From: Sinomonas sp. ASV322
Lineage (GTDB): Bacteria; Actinomycetota; Actinomycetes; Actinomycetales; Micrococcaceae
DNA length: 53,035 nt
Reading direction: 5' to 3'
NCBI RefSeq assembly: GCF_030908245.1
Contig: NZ_JAVFJJ010000022.1
Coordinates: 1-53,035 of the forward strand
The notes beneath the pieces were generated by a model, which was not told the origin of the DNA, did no database searches, and saw nothing but the letters and a program-made list of their open reading frames with translations. A program made the position numbers and the translations under genes. Positions 34,374 to 42,991 of the stretch are shown here, one piece after another. Positions within the stretch are counted from its first letter, which is position 1. Each line of letters begins with the position of its first letter.

Positions 34374-34988
34374 TCAGTTCGACGCCGACCACGTCATGGG
34401 CTGCGAGGCTTTGAGGCCTTGATAGGTGTTCCCCGCGGCGGAATCGAGGGTCACGGTGAACGTGTAGCTCTGAGTTCCTCCCGCCGCGAGCGGCGCGGCC
34501 AGAGAGATCGCGGGCGAGGCCGCGAACGAGGTCGCTGTGCCGGAGAACACCGTCGTGGCCCCGGACGCGATCGTGAGCTGCAGTTTCGAGCAGAGGTCGA
34601 TGGCCGTGCCGTTCACGGTTCCGTTGGTGGATTGAGTGCAGGAACCAGGCGTGAGGGTGAAATTCTGAATCGGCGAGGTACCGGCATTGGTAAACGTCAC
34701 GGTCGTCGTGACAGCCTGGCCCGGGACCATTGCAAGATTTCCGCCGTATTTGTTGATCGTCGTGCACGTCGCACTGTTGGTTGAAATGCTCCCGCCGTCC
34801 GTTGAATTGCACACTGTCGCCCCGGAGGTCTCCTGAAGGGAGACCGTGCCGGACCCGGCAGAATTTGAATTGGCGATCGACGCCGTGAAGGCTGCGACGG
34901 ACGGATTGAACGATATGGCCAGTGCGAGCGATCCAAGAATGCCGGACAGAGCGGCGAAAATATGGCGACGGCCAAAAGAAATGACCAC
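34374..34988 (-). CDS. TasA/CalY-like SipW-dependent secreted protein
   Basis: This is a 204-residue secreted protein. The leader GRRHIFAALSGILGSLALA followed by FNPSVAAFTASIANS matches the SipW-dependent signal of TasA/CalY-type proteins (twin-Arg or Lys start, hydrophobic core, small residues, then an aromatic and TA). The mature part is Thr/Ser/Ala/Asn-rich with beta-strand character and four cysteines. The GTG start at 34988 has GGGGG 6 nt upstream; a longer ORF to 35165 is unlikely. In Bacillus such proteins form biofilm matrix fibres. Assignment to the family is by leader pattern and operon context; the mature sequence is not strongly diagnostic. Confidence 0.75.
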   Translation of the reverse strand: MVISFGRRHIFAALSGILGSLALAISFNPSVAAFTASIANSNSAGSGTVSLQETSGATVCNSTDGGSISTNSATCTTINKYGGNLAMVPGQAVTTTVTFTNAGTSPIQNFTLTPGSCTQSTNGTVNGTAIDLCSKLQLTIASGATTVFSGTATSFAASPAISLAAPLAAGGTQSYTFTVTLDSAAGNTYQGLKASQPMTWSASN

Positions 34989-35043
34989 GGCATTCCCCCA
35001 ATTAATCCCAGCGCAGTCCCCGAGCGACTGCCGTTGACGCGAA

Positions 35044-35072
35044 AGTCTGCTCAACTCCGTTGGACATGTCAA
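35044..35072 (-). promoter_or_regulatory. Probable sigma-70-type promoter of the surface operon
   Basis: On the minus strand a consensus -35 TTGACA (35072-35067) is followed 17 bp later by CAGACT (35049-35044), a reasonable -10. It is about 55 nt upstream of the GTG of the TasA-like gene. The rest of the 289-bp gap to the aldehyde dehydrogenase also holds a 15-bp imperfect palindrome ATGAACTGAATTCAT at 35185-35199, a possible operator for the opposite gene. Confidence 0.6.
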
Positions 35073-35277
35073 GAGGTGAGCGGACATCGACTTCAGGCCG
35101 GCTATCGTGACGTTGAACCTGCCGAGTTCGACGCCGATGATGGTGCTGGAAGGGCCCCACGGCAACAGTGCCCGCGTGTAGAAAATGAACTGAATTCATA
35201 TAGACTGGCCGAAGAGCGATGAACGTGTCATAAGTCACATCGCCCTCGACCGAAACCCCGATCCCAAGGAGTCAGCC

Positions 35278-36678
35278 GTGACCACCGCCAGCACCGCCGC
35301 TGAACCCGGCTACCGCGTCCTCAACCCCGCAACTGGAGAGATCCTCGAGACCTTCCCGACTGCGACCGACGGGGAGATCGAATCCGCCATCGCGGCCGCC
35401 ACGGAAGCCTACCCATCTTGGAAGGACACCCCGATCACGGAGCGGGCGAAGGTCGTCGCCCGGGTCGCGGAGCTGTTCACCGAACGCGCCGACGAGCTCG
35501 CCAAGATCATCACGACCGAGATGGGCAAGCCGCTCTCCCAGTCCAAGGGAGAGGCCGAGTTCTGCACCGACATCTTCAACTACTTCGCGACCGAGGGCCC
35601 CGCCCTCGCCGCGGACCAGGAGATCAAGACCTTCTCGGGCGGGCGCGCCGTCGTCCAGAGGCTCCCGATCGGCCCGCTGCTCGGGATCATGCCCTGGAAC
35701 TACCCGTACTACCAGGTGGCCCGCTTCGCCGCGCCGAACCTCATGCTCGGCAACACGATCATCCTGAAGCATGCGGAGAACTGCCCGCGTTCCGCGCTCG
35801 CGATCCAGCAGATCATGGACGACGCCGGCGTGCCGACGGGCGCGTACGTGAACGTGTTCGCGAGCCACGCCCAGATCGCCACCCTCATCGCCGACCCCCG
35901 CATCCAGGGAGTCTCGCTCACGGGCTCCGAGCGTGCCGGCGCGATCATCGGCGAACTCGCGGGCAAGAACCTCAAGAAGGCCGTCCTCGAGCTCGGCGGC
36001 TCCGACCCGTACGTCGTCCTCGACTCGGAGGACGTCCCCGGCGCCGCCCAGACGGCATGGGCCACGCGCATGGAGAACACGGGCCAGGCGTGCAACTCGA
36101 ACAAGCGCATGATCGTCCTCGAGGACGTCTTCGACGACTTCGTCGCCGAGCTCACCGCCCGCGCCGACGGCCTCACCCCCGGCGACCCGTCCGTCGAGGC
36201 CGAGGGCACGTTCGCACCGCTCTCCTCTCGCGCAGCGGCCGAGGCCCTCGCAGCCCAGGTCAAGGACGCCGTCGACAAGGGCGCGACGCTGCATGCCGGC
36301 GGCCAGCTGGCCGACGGCCCGGCCGCGTACTTCTCCCCCGCCGTGCTCACAGGCGTGACGCCGGAGATGCGCGCCTACCGCGAAGAGCTCTTCGGGCCTG
36401 TCGCCGTCGTCTACAAGGCATCGGACGACGACGACGCCCTCCGCCTCGCGAACGACACCCCCTACGGTCTCGGCGGAGCGGTCTTCTCGACAGACCCAGA
36501 GCGCGCAGCGCGGGTGGCCGCACGCCTCGAGGTCGGCATGTCCAACGTCAACATCCCGGCCGCCGAGGGCGCCGAGATGCCGTTCGGCGGGGTCAAGCGT
36601 TCGGGCTTCGGGCGCGAGCTCGGCCCGCTCGGCATGGAGGAGTTCGTCAACAAGCGGCTGTTCTTCATCGCCGAATAG
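35278..36678 (+). CDS. NAD(P)-dependent aldehyde dehydrogenase (succinate-semialdehyde type)
   Basis: This is a 466-residue aldehyde dehydrogenase. The catalytic Cys272 is in NTGQACNSNKR and the general base Glu238 in VLELGGSDP; PWNYPYYQ and GSERAG fit NAD(P) binding. The overall pattern (TEMGKPLSQSKGE, HAENCPRSAL) fits the succinate-semialdehyde dehydrogenase-like group of GabD, but related aldehydes are possible. GTG at 35278 follows AAGGAG. It is convergent with the LacI gene and separated from it by a very long inverted repeat, so it is a single-gene unit with no clear pathway neighbour. Confidence 0.88.
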   Translation: MTTASTAAEPGYRVLNPATGEILETFPTATDGEIESAIAAATEAYPSWKDTPITERAKVVARVAELFTERADELAKIITTEMGKPLSQSKGEAEFCTDIFNYFATEGPALAADQEIKTFSGGRAVVQRLPIGPLLGIMPWNYPYYQVARFAAPNLMLGNTIILKHAENCPRSALAIQQIMDDAGVPTGAYVNVFASHAQIATLIADPRIQGVSLTGSERAGAIIGELAGKNLKKAVLELGGSDPYVVLDSEDVPGAAQTAWATRMENTGQACNSNKRMIVLEDVFDDFVAELTARADGLTPGDPSVEAEGTFAPLSSRAAAEALAAQVKDAVDKGATLHAGGQLADGPAAYFSPAVLTGVTPEMRAYREELFGPVAVVYKASDDDDALRLANDTPYGLGGAVFSTDPERAARVAARLEVGMSNVNIPAAEGAEMPFGGVKRSGFGRELGPLGMEEFVNKRLFFIAE

Positions 36679-36685
36679 CTCGCTC

Positions 36686-36740
36686 GAAGCGTGAGATCTC
36701 GTCGCCAAGCCGGCGCCTTTCCGACGAGATCTCGCGCTTC
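36686..36740. terminator. Long symmetrical hairpin between convergent genes
   Basis: A 19-bp inverted repeat (36686-36704 with 36722-36740; inner core GAGATCTCGTCG) with one G-U type mismatch encloses a 17-nt loop. It sits exactly between the ends of the aldehyde dehydrogenase and the LacI gene, so it probably serves as a bidirectional terminator. Its arms are unusually long and themselves contain the palindrome GAGATCTC, suggesting a possible REP-like element. Confidence 0.7.
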
Positions 36741-36772
36741 ACTGCGAGTGGTGTCCCGTCCTGAACCAAGGG

Positions 36773-37774
36773 TCAGGTCCCGCCCGTCGACTCGCGCACG
36801 ATGAGCCGCGGCGTGAAGACGCATTTGCGGGGGGCATCCTGGCTCGGCCCGCCGTGGTCGAGGAGGCGAATGGCCTCGCGGGCCATGGCTTCGACGGGCT
36901 GCCGCACCGACGTGAGCGTAGGCGAGGTGATGCGGCCCATCATCGAGTCGTCATAGCTCACGACCTTGACGTCGTCGGGCACTCGCACGCCGGCGTCCTT
37001 GAGCACCGTGAGGACGCCGACGGCGATGAGGTCGGCGCTGCACACAATCGCGTCCGGGAGCGGGCCGCCGTCGAGGAGCCGCCGTCCGGCCTCGAGCCCC
37101 CAGTCCACGTTGTACTCGCCGAGGAGTTCCCAGTGCTCGGGCCGCGCCGACGTCCCCACGAGGGAGCGGAAGGCGTCGAGGCGTTCGACGGCGGTGCTCG
37201 TCGTCGCGCGGGACCCCACGTACGCGAGGGTCTCGCCGCCGCGCGAGCGCACATGCTCGACCATCTGGCGCAGGCCGTCGCGGTTGTCCGTCCCGATGAA
37301 GTCCGTGCCCGCCTGCTCGACGTAACGGTCGAACTGCAGGACGGGACGCTGGGCGGATGCAGAGCGCAGGGCCGTCGCTGATTCCGTCGCGGAGACGGGG
37401 ATGACGATGAGCCCGTCGACCATGCGGCCGAGGAGGAGGGCGATGCGGTCGGCCTCGACGGCGGCGCTGTCCCGCGCGTCGCACAGGATGAGCGACCGCT
37501 GCGTCTCCGCGAGGACGCCTTCGAGGGCCTCGACGACGCTGATGAAGTACGGGTTGCTGATCGAGGGCACGACGACGCCGATCGTCCCCGTGTGCTGGGT
37601 CCGAAGGGCGCGGGCCATCACGTTGGCCGTGTACCCGAGCTTGCGCGTGGCCTCGTGAACCTTCCGGGCGAGGGCCGGATCGACCGATTCGTTGCCCGCG
37701 AGCACGCGCGAGGCCGTGGCCTGCGAGACGCCCGCCTCGGCCGCCACATCCCGGACGGTGACTCGACGGTTCAC
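36773..37774 (-). CDS. LacI-family transcriptional regulator
   Basis: This is a 333-residue regulator. The N-terminal helix-turn-helix is VTVRDVAAEAGVSQATASRVLAGN with the hinge helix near AMARALRT-like residues 50-60. The remainder is a periplasmic binding protein-like sugar domain with GTIGVVVPSISNPYFISVVE. It is divergent from the second ribokinase (37928) with a 153-bp gap holding a near-perfect LacI-type operator. A ribose or nucleoside effector is likely from context. Confidence 0.93.
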   Translation of the reverse strand: MNRRVTVRDVAAEAGVSQATASRVLAGNESVDPALARKVHEATRKLGYTANVMARALRTQHTGTIGVVVPSISNPYFISVVEALEGVLAETQRSLILCDARDSAAVEADRIALLLGRMVDGLIVIPVSATESATALRSASAQRPVLQFDRYVEQAGTDFIGTDNRDGLRQMVEHVRSRGGETLAYVGSRATTSTAVERLDAFRSLVGTSARPEHWELLGEYNVDWGLEAGRRLLDGGPLPDAIVCSADLIAVGVLTVLKDAGVRVPDDVKVVSYDDSMMGRITSPTLTSVRQPVEAMAREAIRLLDHGGPSQDAPRKCVFTPRLIVRESTGGT

Positions 37775-37866
37775 CGCGGATCCTGCTCCTTCATCACGCT
37801 TGCCTTCCTCTCATGACCCGGTCACATGTCGCCCGCGCCACGCCGGGACTTGACGTAGATCACATT

Positions 37867-37905
37867 TTGGCCCCATCATCGCTGGAGTTCAAGAATACGT
37901 TTTCT
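37867..37905 (+). promoter_or_regulatory. LacI-type operator overlapping the ribokinase promoter
   Basis: The 14-bp element AGAATACGTTTTCT (37892-37905) is palindromic around a central ACGT except for one base pair, the usual form of LacI-family sites. It overlaps a possible -10 (AAGAAT, 37891-37896) spaced 18 bp from a possible -35 (TTGGCC, 37867-37872), which would let the divergently encoded LacI protein repress the nucleoside operon. Confidence 0.55.
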
Positions 37906-37927
37906 GAGTATCAACGGAGATTCACGT

Positions 37928-38854
37928 ATGTCCCCAGAGACTGGGCCAGAGATCGTCGTCATCGGCAGCGTCAATTTGGATCTCGTCGTCACGGTCCCGG
38001 CGTTGCCCCAGCCGGGCGAGACCGTCCTCGCGACGAGCTACGACGAGTTCGTCGGCGGGAAGGGTAGCAACCAGGCGATCGCCGCTGCGCGCCTCGGCCG
38101 GGACGTCGCGTTCGTCGGCCGGATCGGCGACGACGCGGCCGGGACCGCGGTCCGGGCCGCGCTCGCCGACGAGGGCGTGGACGTTGCGCGTCTGTCCCCC
38201 ACGCCGGGCGAGAAGACCGGGCGCGCGTTCGTCCAGGTCGACGAGCGCGCCGAGAATTCGATCATCGTCGCGAGCGGCGCGAACTCGCGGCTGTCCGCGG
38301 ACGACGTCGACGGCGCGGCCCCGTGCGTGCGGGACGCCGCCGTCGTCGTCGCCCAGCTCGAAGTACCCCTCGACGCGGTGCGCGCCGCGGCACGCCTCGC
38401 CCACGGCACGTTCGTGTTCAACCCGGCCCCAGCACGACGCCTCGACCCTGAGCTCTTGGGGCTCGTGGACGTGCTCGTCGTGAATCAGGGCGAGTTCGAG
38501 GTCGTCACGGGCGAGCCCGCGGCCGAGGACGCGGCCTCGATGCGCGTGGCCGTGGCCCGGACCGACCTGCCCGGCTCCGTCGTCGTCACCCTCGGAGCGC
38601 GCGGTGCCCTCGTCTGGCACGACGGCGAACTCCACTCCGTGCCGGCGCCGGTCGTCGAGGCCGTGGACACGACGGGAGCCGGCGACACGTTCGTCGGAGC
38701 CCTCGCCGACGCCCTCGCGCGCGGCGAGGCGCTGCTCGACGCCGCACGCTGGGCCGTGTGCGCGGCGTCGCTCTCGACCCTGTCCCTCGGCGCGACGACG
38801 GCGATGCCCCGCAGCGCCCAGGTGGCGGAGCTCCGCGCGCTTTCGGCGAGCTGA
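37928..38854 (+). CDS. rbsK: Ribokinase (PfkB family), nucleoside operon
   Basis: This is a 308-residue sugar kinase. PfkB signature 1 is GGKGSNQAIAAARLG after IGSVNLDLVVTVPALPQPGET, and signature 2 is AVDTTGAGDTFVGALAD with the catalytic Asp. It would phosphorylate ribose freed by the nucleoside hydrolases encoded downstream. It is the first gene after the LacI operator, with GGAGA 8 nt before its ATG. It is followed at 76 bp by the BMP lipoprotein gene and probably co-transcribed with it. Confidence 0.92.
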   Translation: MSPETGPEIVVIGSVNLDLVVTVPALPQPGETVLATSYDEFVGGKGSNQAIAAARLGRDVAFVGRIGDDAAGTAVRAALADEGVDVARLSPTPGEKTGRAFVQVDERAENSIIVASGANSRLSADDVDGAAPCVRDAAVVVAQLEVPLDAVRAAARLAHGTFVFNPAPARRLDPELLGLVDVLVVNQGEFEVVTGEPAAEDAASMRVAVARTDLPGSVVVTLGARGALVWHDGELHSVPAPVVEAVDTTGAGDTFVGALADALARGEALLDAARWAVCAASLSTLSLGATTAMPRSAQVAELRALSAS

Positions 38855-38930
38855 GCGCAGCGCCGCACCCGCCCCGGTCTTTCCCACACACAGTTTTCGT
38901 TCCATCCCCCATCACACAAGGAGCACATCC

Positions 38931-39974
38931 ATGAAGCTCAAGGCACAGGCAGGCTTCGCGGCTCTCGCAGCGGCGTCCCTTCTGCTCACCGCGTGCGGCG
39001 GCTCGTCCGGCGCCGCCCAGTCGGCCGCGTCCGACGGCTCGAAGCGGCTGTCCGTCGCGAACGTCATCCCCGGCGCGCTCGGCGACCAGGGATTCTTCGA
39101 CGACGCCGCCGGCGGCATCAAGAAGATCGAGTCGGCGGGCAGCAAGACCCAGAACATCCAGTCGGACGCGAGCAACCCAGCCCAGTGGAAGACCAACCTC
39201 GAATCGGTCTCGACGGGCAAGTGGGACGTCGTCGTGACCGGCACGTCCCAGATGCACGACATCCTCGACCAGACGGCCCAGAAGTACTCGAAGCAGCACT
39301 TCGTCACGTACGACGACGTTGTGAAGGAGCCGAACGTCGCGTCCATCGTCTACAAGCAGAACGAGGGCTCGTACCTCGCAGGCGTGCTCGCGGCGCTCGC
39401 CACGACGAACAAGGACAAGTTCCCGAAGGCGACCGGTTCCAAGGTCGTCGGGATCGTCGGCGGCATGGACATCCCCGTCATCAACGACTTCGTCGTCGGC
39501 TTCAAGAAGGGCGTCGAGACGGTCGACCCGTCGATCCAGGTCAAGGTCTCCTACGTGGGCGACTTCAAGGACTCGAACAAGGGCTTCGACCAGGCCAAGC
39601 TCATGTACAGCCAGGGCGCGGACGTCGTGTTCCAGGTCGCGGGCGGGGCGGGCATCGGTGTGCTCAAGGCCGCTGCCGCGGCAGGACGCTACGCGATCGG
39701 CGTCGACTCGAACCAGAACGCCATCCAGCCCGGCTTCGTCCTCGCCTCGATGCTCAAGCACGTCGGCGATTCGCTCAACTCCGCAGTGAGCGAGGCCGCC
39801 GCCGGCAAGCTCAAGTACGGCGAGACCACGAGCTACGGCCTCGCCAACAAGGGCGTGGGCCTCGAGTTCGCGAACAACGGCAGCTCGGTTCCGCAGGACA
39901 TCCAGGCGAAGATCGACTCCTTCGCGCAGCAGGTCATCGACGGCAAGGTCCAGGTCCCCTCGGCCACGTCCTGA
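38931..39974 (+). CDS. BMP-family nucleoside-binding lipoprotein
   Basis: This is a 347-residue lipoprotein. The signal peptide ends in LLTACGG with lipid-modified Cys22. The mature part is a periplasmic-binding fold of the BMP/PnrA family: VANVIPGALGDQGFFDDAAGG (ligand loop), YKQNEGSYLAGVLAAL and GVDSNQNAIQPGFVLASM. Characterised BMP proteins bind purine nucleosides, matching the three nucleoside hydrolases nearby. It is followed by a hairpin and the ATPase-permease gene, the usual layout for a binding protein made in excess. Confidence 0.92.
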   Translation: MKLKAQAGFAALAAASLLLTACGGSSGAAQSAASDGSKRLSVANVIPGALGDQGFFDDAAGGIKKIESAGSKTQNIQSDASNPAQWKTNLESVSTGKWDVVVTGTSQMHDILDQTAQKYSKQHFVTYDDVVKEPNVASIVYKQNEGSYLAGVLAALATTNKDKFPKATGSKVVGIVGGMDIPVINDFVVGFKKGVETVDPSIQVKVSYVGDFKDSNKGFDQAKLMYSQGADVVFQVAGGAGIGVLKAAAAAGRYAIGVDSNQNAIQPGFVLASMLKHVGDSLNSAVSEAAAGKLKYGETTSYGLANKGVGLEFANNGSSVPQDIQAKIDSFAQQVIDGKVQVPSATS

Positions 39975-39984
39975 CCCTGAGGCC

Positions 39985-40014
39985 GCGGTCCGGGGCGGCC
40001 TCGTCCCGGACCGC
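39985..40014. terminator. Intercistronic hairpin after the binding-protein gene
   Basis: A perfect 10-bp stem (GCGGTCCGGG with CCCGGACCGC) and 10-nt loop start 11 bp after the lipoprotein stop. Such stems between binding protein and ATPase genes often cause partial termination or mRNA protection, giving excess binding protein. The following region to 40119 contains imperfect repeats of CGAGCCCGCC. Confidence 0.55.
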
Positions 40015-40119
40015 TGGCTCAACGAGCCCGCCCGCACCCTGACGAGCCCGCCCCGCCCACCCCACCGGGCCCGCCCCCACCACCCCACGAGCCCATCCCT
40101 CCAAGAGACAGACTGGCAC

Positions 40120-42990
40120 ATGTCAACACCACTGCTTGAGCTGCGGGAGCTGACGAAGGCGTTCGGCGCGAAGGTCGCCAACGACCGGATCTCCCTCACG
40201 GTCCAACCCGGCCGCGTCCACGCGCTGGTCGGCGAGAACGGGGCCGGCAAGACGACCCTCATGACGATGATCGCGGGCACCGCCCGGCCCGACGAGGGCA
40301 CAATCCTCGTCGACGGCGTTCCCACCGAGATCGTCTCGCCCCAGAAGGCTTCCTCCCTCGGCATCGGGATGGTGCACCAGCATTTCAAGCTCGTGCCGTC
40401 TCTCACCGTCGCGGCCAACGTCTTCCTCGGCCACGAGCACCACACGCGATCCGGCCAGCTCGACACCGCGCGCATGGAAGCCGAAGTCGCCGCCCTCAGC
40501 GAGCGCTATGGGCTCGAGATCGACCCGAAGGCCCGGATCTCGACCCTCTCGGTCGGGCTGCGCCAGCGCGTCGAAGTCCTCAAGGCCCTGAGCCACGACA
40601 CGCGGCTGCTCATCCTCGACGAGCCCACCGCTGTCCTCACGCCGAGCGAGAGCGACGACCTGTTCGAAGTCGTGCGCTCCCTCGCGGACAAGGGATGCGC
40701 CGTCCTGTTCATCTCCCACAAGCTCGGCGAGGTGCTCTCCATCGCGGACGAGGTCACCGTCATCCGCGACGGCCGCACGATCGTCACGGTGCCCGCCGCG
40801 GGCCTCTCCGAGGCAGACATCGCGCGCATGATGGTGGGCCGCGAAGTCCTCCTCCGCGTCAAGCACTCCCCCGCCGATCCCCAACACGAAGTCCTCGCGG
40901 TCCGCGGCCTCTCGGTCATGGACAGCCGTGGCGTGACGGCGGTGAACGACATCGACCTCTCCGTCCGGGCGGGCGAGATCGTGGGCATCGCGGGTGTCGA
41001 GGGCAATGGGCAGTCCGAGCTCGCCGCCGCGATCGCCGGCATGAAGGAGGCCGACGGCGGGCGCGTCCTCCTCAATGGGGACAACGTGACGACGGCGAGC
41101 GTCGCACGCCGCCGCGCGCTCGGCCTCGGCTACGTGCCCGAGGACCGCCACGACGAGGGCACCGCGCCGCAGCTGAGCGTCGCCGAGAACATCGCCGCGA
41201 CGCACCTCGCCCCGCCCGTGGCGCGCGCGGGCTGGATCAGCGGCGCGGCCATGCGGGACCTCGCGGACCGGCTCATCGCGAAGTTCGACGTGCGCGGCGC
41301 CACCCCGGCGACCCCGGTCGGCTCGCTCTCGGGCGGCAACATGCAGAAGGTCGTCATCGCGCGCGAGCTCGAGTCCGAGCCGAAGCTGCTCATGGTGAGC
41401 CAGCCGACGCGCGGCGTCGACGTCGGCGCGATGGAGTTCGTGCACAACTCGCTCGTCGCGGCACGGGACAAGGGCGCCGCCGTGCTCGTGTTCTCGGCCG
41501 ACCTCAACGAGGTCATGTCCCTCTCGGACCGGCTCCTCGTCATGTACCGCGGACGCGTCGTCGCCGAGTTCACCCAGGAGACCATGAGCGAGACCGCCGT
41601 CGGCCTCGCCATGGCGGGCATCACCCCAAACTCCGACGCCGTCGAGCTCGCGGAGGCCGCGCACCAGGAAGTCGCTGCGCACGTCGGAGCGCACATCTCC
41701 GCAGGAGGCATGACAGCCGACGACGTCGATGCCGCCGCGGTCGCGGAAGCGGCGGCGAGCGCCGTGGTCGCCACGCAGACGGCGGCCGCCCCTGCGAAGC
41801 AAAACGTGGCAGAGCCCGCCGCGCCGGGCCGCGCGTCCCAGCGGCCCGCCCGCGGACCCGCCGAGTGGCTCGGCGACGTCGCGAAGAACGTCTTCACGAG
41901 CTCCCTCCAGCCCATCGTCGCGATCGCGCTCTCGCTGCTCGTCGGCGTCGTCATCATCCTCGCCCTCGGCGACGACCCGCTCGACGCCTACAACCAGCTC
42001 TTCTTCTCCAACTACACCTCGCCCGAGGGGATCGGCGGCGTCGTCGCCCAGTTCATCCCGCTCCTCGTGCTCTCCTCGGCCGTCATCGTGAGCTTCCGCG
42101 CGGGGCTCTTCAACATCGGGGGCGAGGGCCAGCTCTACATCGGCGCGTTCGCCGGCGCCTGGGCGGGCTTCAGCTTCCCCGGGCTTCCGGGCCCGCTGCA
42201 CGCGCTCCTCGTGCTCGCATGCTCGTTCGCGGGAGGCCTCGTGTGGGGCCTCATCCCGGGGGTGCTCCTCGCGCTGTGGCGGGTCGACATCATCGTCACG
42301 ACCCTCATGATGAGCTCGATCGCCGTGCTCCTCACGGGCTACTTCGTGACGGGGCCGTTCAAGGACCCCGCCGCAGGCCTCGCGGGCTCCCCCAAGATAG
42401 CCGCCGACTCGCTCCTGCCGATGTTCAGCCAGGACTACGGCCTAGGCCTCGACCTCGTGCTCGCGCTCATCGCGGCGGTCGTCCTCGGCCTCGTCCTCAC
42501 GCGCTCCGTCTGGGGCCTCAAGGTCCGCGAGCTGGGCCAGCTCAACCACTTCGCGGCCTACTCGGGCGTCAACACGAAGCGGCTCAGCATGGAGGTCATG
42601 GCGCTCTCCGGCGCGGTCTCCGGGCTCGCGGGCGGCATCCTCGTCCTCGGGCCGAACCTCGGCCGCTTCCTGCAGTCGTTCTCGCCGGGCTACGGCTTCC
42701 TCGGCATCACCGTCGCGCTGCTCGCACGGCTCAACCCGTGGGCGGCAATCATCTCGTCCCTGTTCTACGCGACGATGATGGCCGGCTCGAACTCGATGCA
42801 GATCAACACGAACGTGCCGTTCCCCCTCGTGAGCGTCCTCCAGGGCCTCATCATCCTGGCCATCACCGCGACGTTCGTGGTCAACCGCCGCAGGAAGCGC
42901 CGGCGCCCTGCCGACGCGACACCAGCGGGCGCCCCGGCCGCGGCCACGACCGAGGCTGCGTACGCCGCGGCCTCCGAAGGAGCGAAGTGA
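40120..42990 (+). CDS. Nucleoside ABC transporter, ATPase-permease fusion
   Basis: This 956-residue protein fuses what are normally two genes. Residues 1-about 500 carry two ABC domains: the first has GENGAGKTT (38-46), an LSVGLRQRVEVLKAL signature and LLILDEPTAVL; the second has a degenerate Walker A (EGNGQSEL, typical of this group), LSGGNMQKVVIAREL and QPTRGVD. An Ala-rich linker of about 80 residues follows (with AAAPAKQNVAEPA). Residues from about 580 form a branched-type permease with about 8-9 helices (FRAGLFNIGGEGQLYIGAFAG). It imports nucleosides with the BMP protein at 38931 and the second permease at 42992. The reading frame is uninterrupted through the linker, so the fusion looks real. 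Confidence 0.9.
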   Translation: MSTPLLELRELTKAFGAKVANDRISLTVQPGRVHALVGENGAGKTTLMTMIAGTARPDEGTILVDGVPTEIVSPQKASSLGIGMVHQHFKLVPSLTVAANVFLGHEHHTRSGQLDTARMEAEVAALSERYGLEIDPKARISTLSVGLRQRVEVLKALSHDTRLLILDEPTAVLTPSESDDLFEVVRSLADKGCAVLFISHKLGEVLSIADEVTVIRDGRTIVTVPAAGLSEADIARMMVGREVLLRVKHSPADPQHEVLAVRGLSVMDSRGVTAVNDIDLSVRAGEIVGIAGVEGNGQSELAAAIAGMKEADGGRVLLNGDNVTTASVARRRALGLGYVPEDRHDEGTAPQLSVAENIAATHLAPPVARAGWISGAAMRDLADRLIAKFDVRGATPATPVGSLSGGNMQKVVIARELESEPKLLMVSQPTRGVDVGAMEFVHNSLVAARDKGAAVLVFSADLNEVMSLSDRLLVMYRGRVVAEFTQETMSETAVGLAMAGITPNSDAVELAEAAHQEVAAHVGAHISAGGMTADDVDAAAVAEAAASAVVATQTAAAPAKQNVAEPAAPGRASQRPARGPAEWLGDVAKNVFTSSLQPIVAIALSLLVGVVIILALGDDPLDAYNQLFFSNYTSPEGIGGVVAQFIPLLVLSSAVIVSFRAGLFNIGGEGQLYIGAFAGAWAGFSFPGLPGPLHALLVLACSFAGGLVWGLIPGVLLALWRVDIIVTTLMMSSIAVLLTGYFVTGPFKDPAAGLAGSPKIAADSLLPMFSQDYGLGLDLVLALIAAVVLGLVLTRSVWGLKVRELGQLNHFAAYSGVNTKRLSMEVMALSGAVSGLAGGILVLGPNLGRFLQSFSPGYGFLGITVALLARLNPWAAIISSLFYATMMAGSNSMQINTNVPFPLVSVLQGLIILAITATFVVNRRRKRRRPADATPAGAPAAATTEAAYAAASEGAK

Positions 42991-42991
42991 T

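Noticed and set aside
36773-38854. Idea that the LacI gene and aldehyde dehydrogenase form one pathway unit
   Set aside because: They are convergent and separated by a strong bidirectional hairpin, while the LacI operator lies on the ribokinase side.
38586-40475. Minus-strand open frame of 629 codons across the BMP lipoprotein
   Set aside because: It spans the end of the ribokinase, the lipoprotein, a hairpin and the ATPase start, and shows no motif.
40123-42201. Minus-strand open frame of 692 codons opposite the ATPase-permease fusion
   Set aside because: Asp/Glu/Arg/His-rich low-information product typical of an antisense frame; the plus strand has all ABC motifs.
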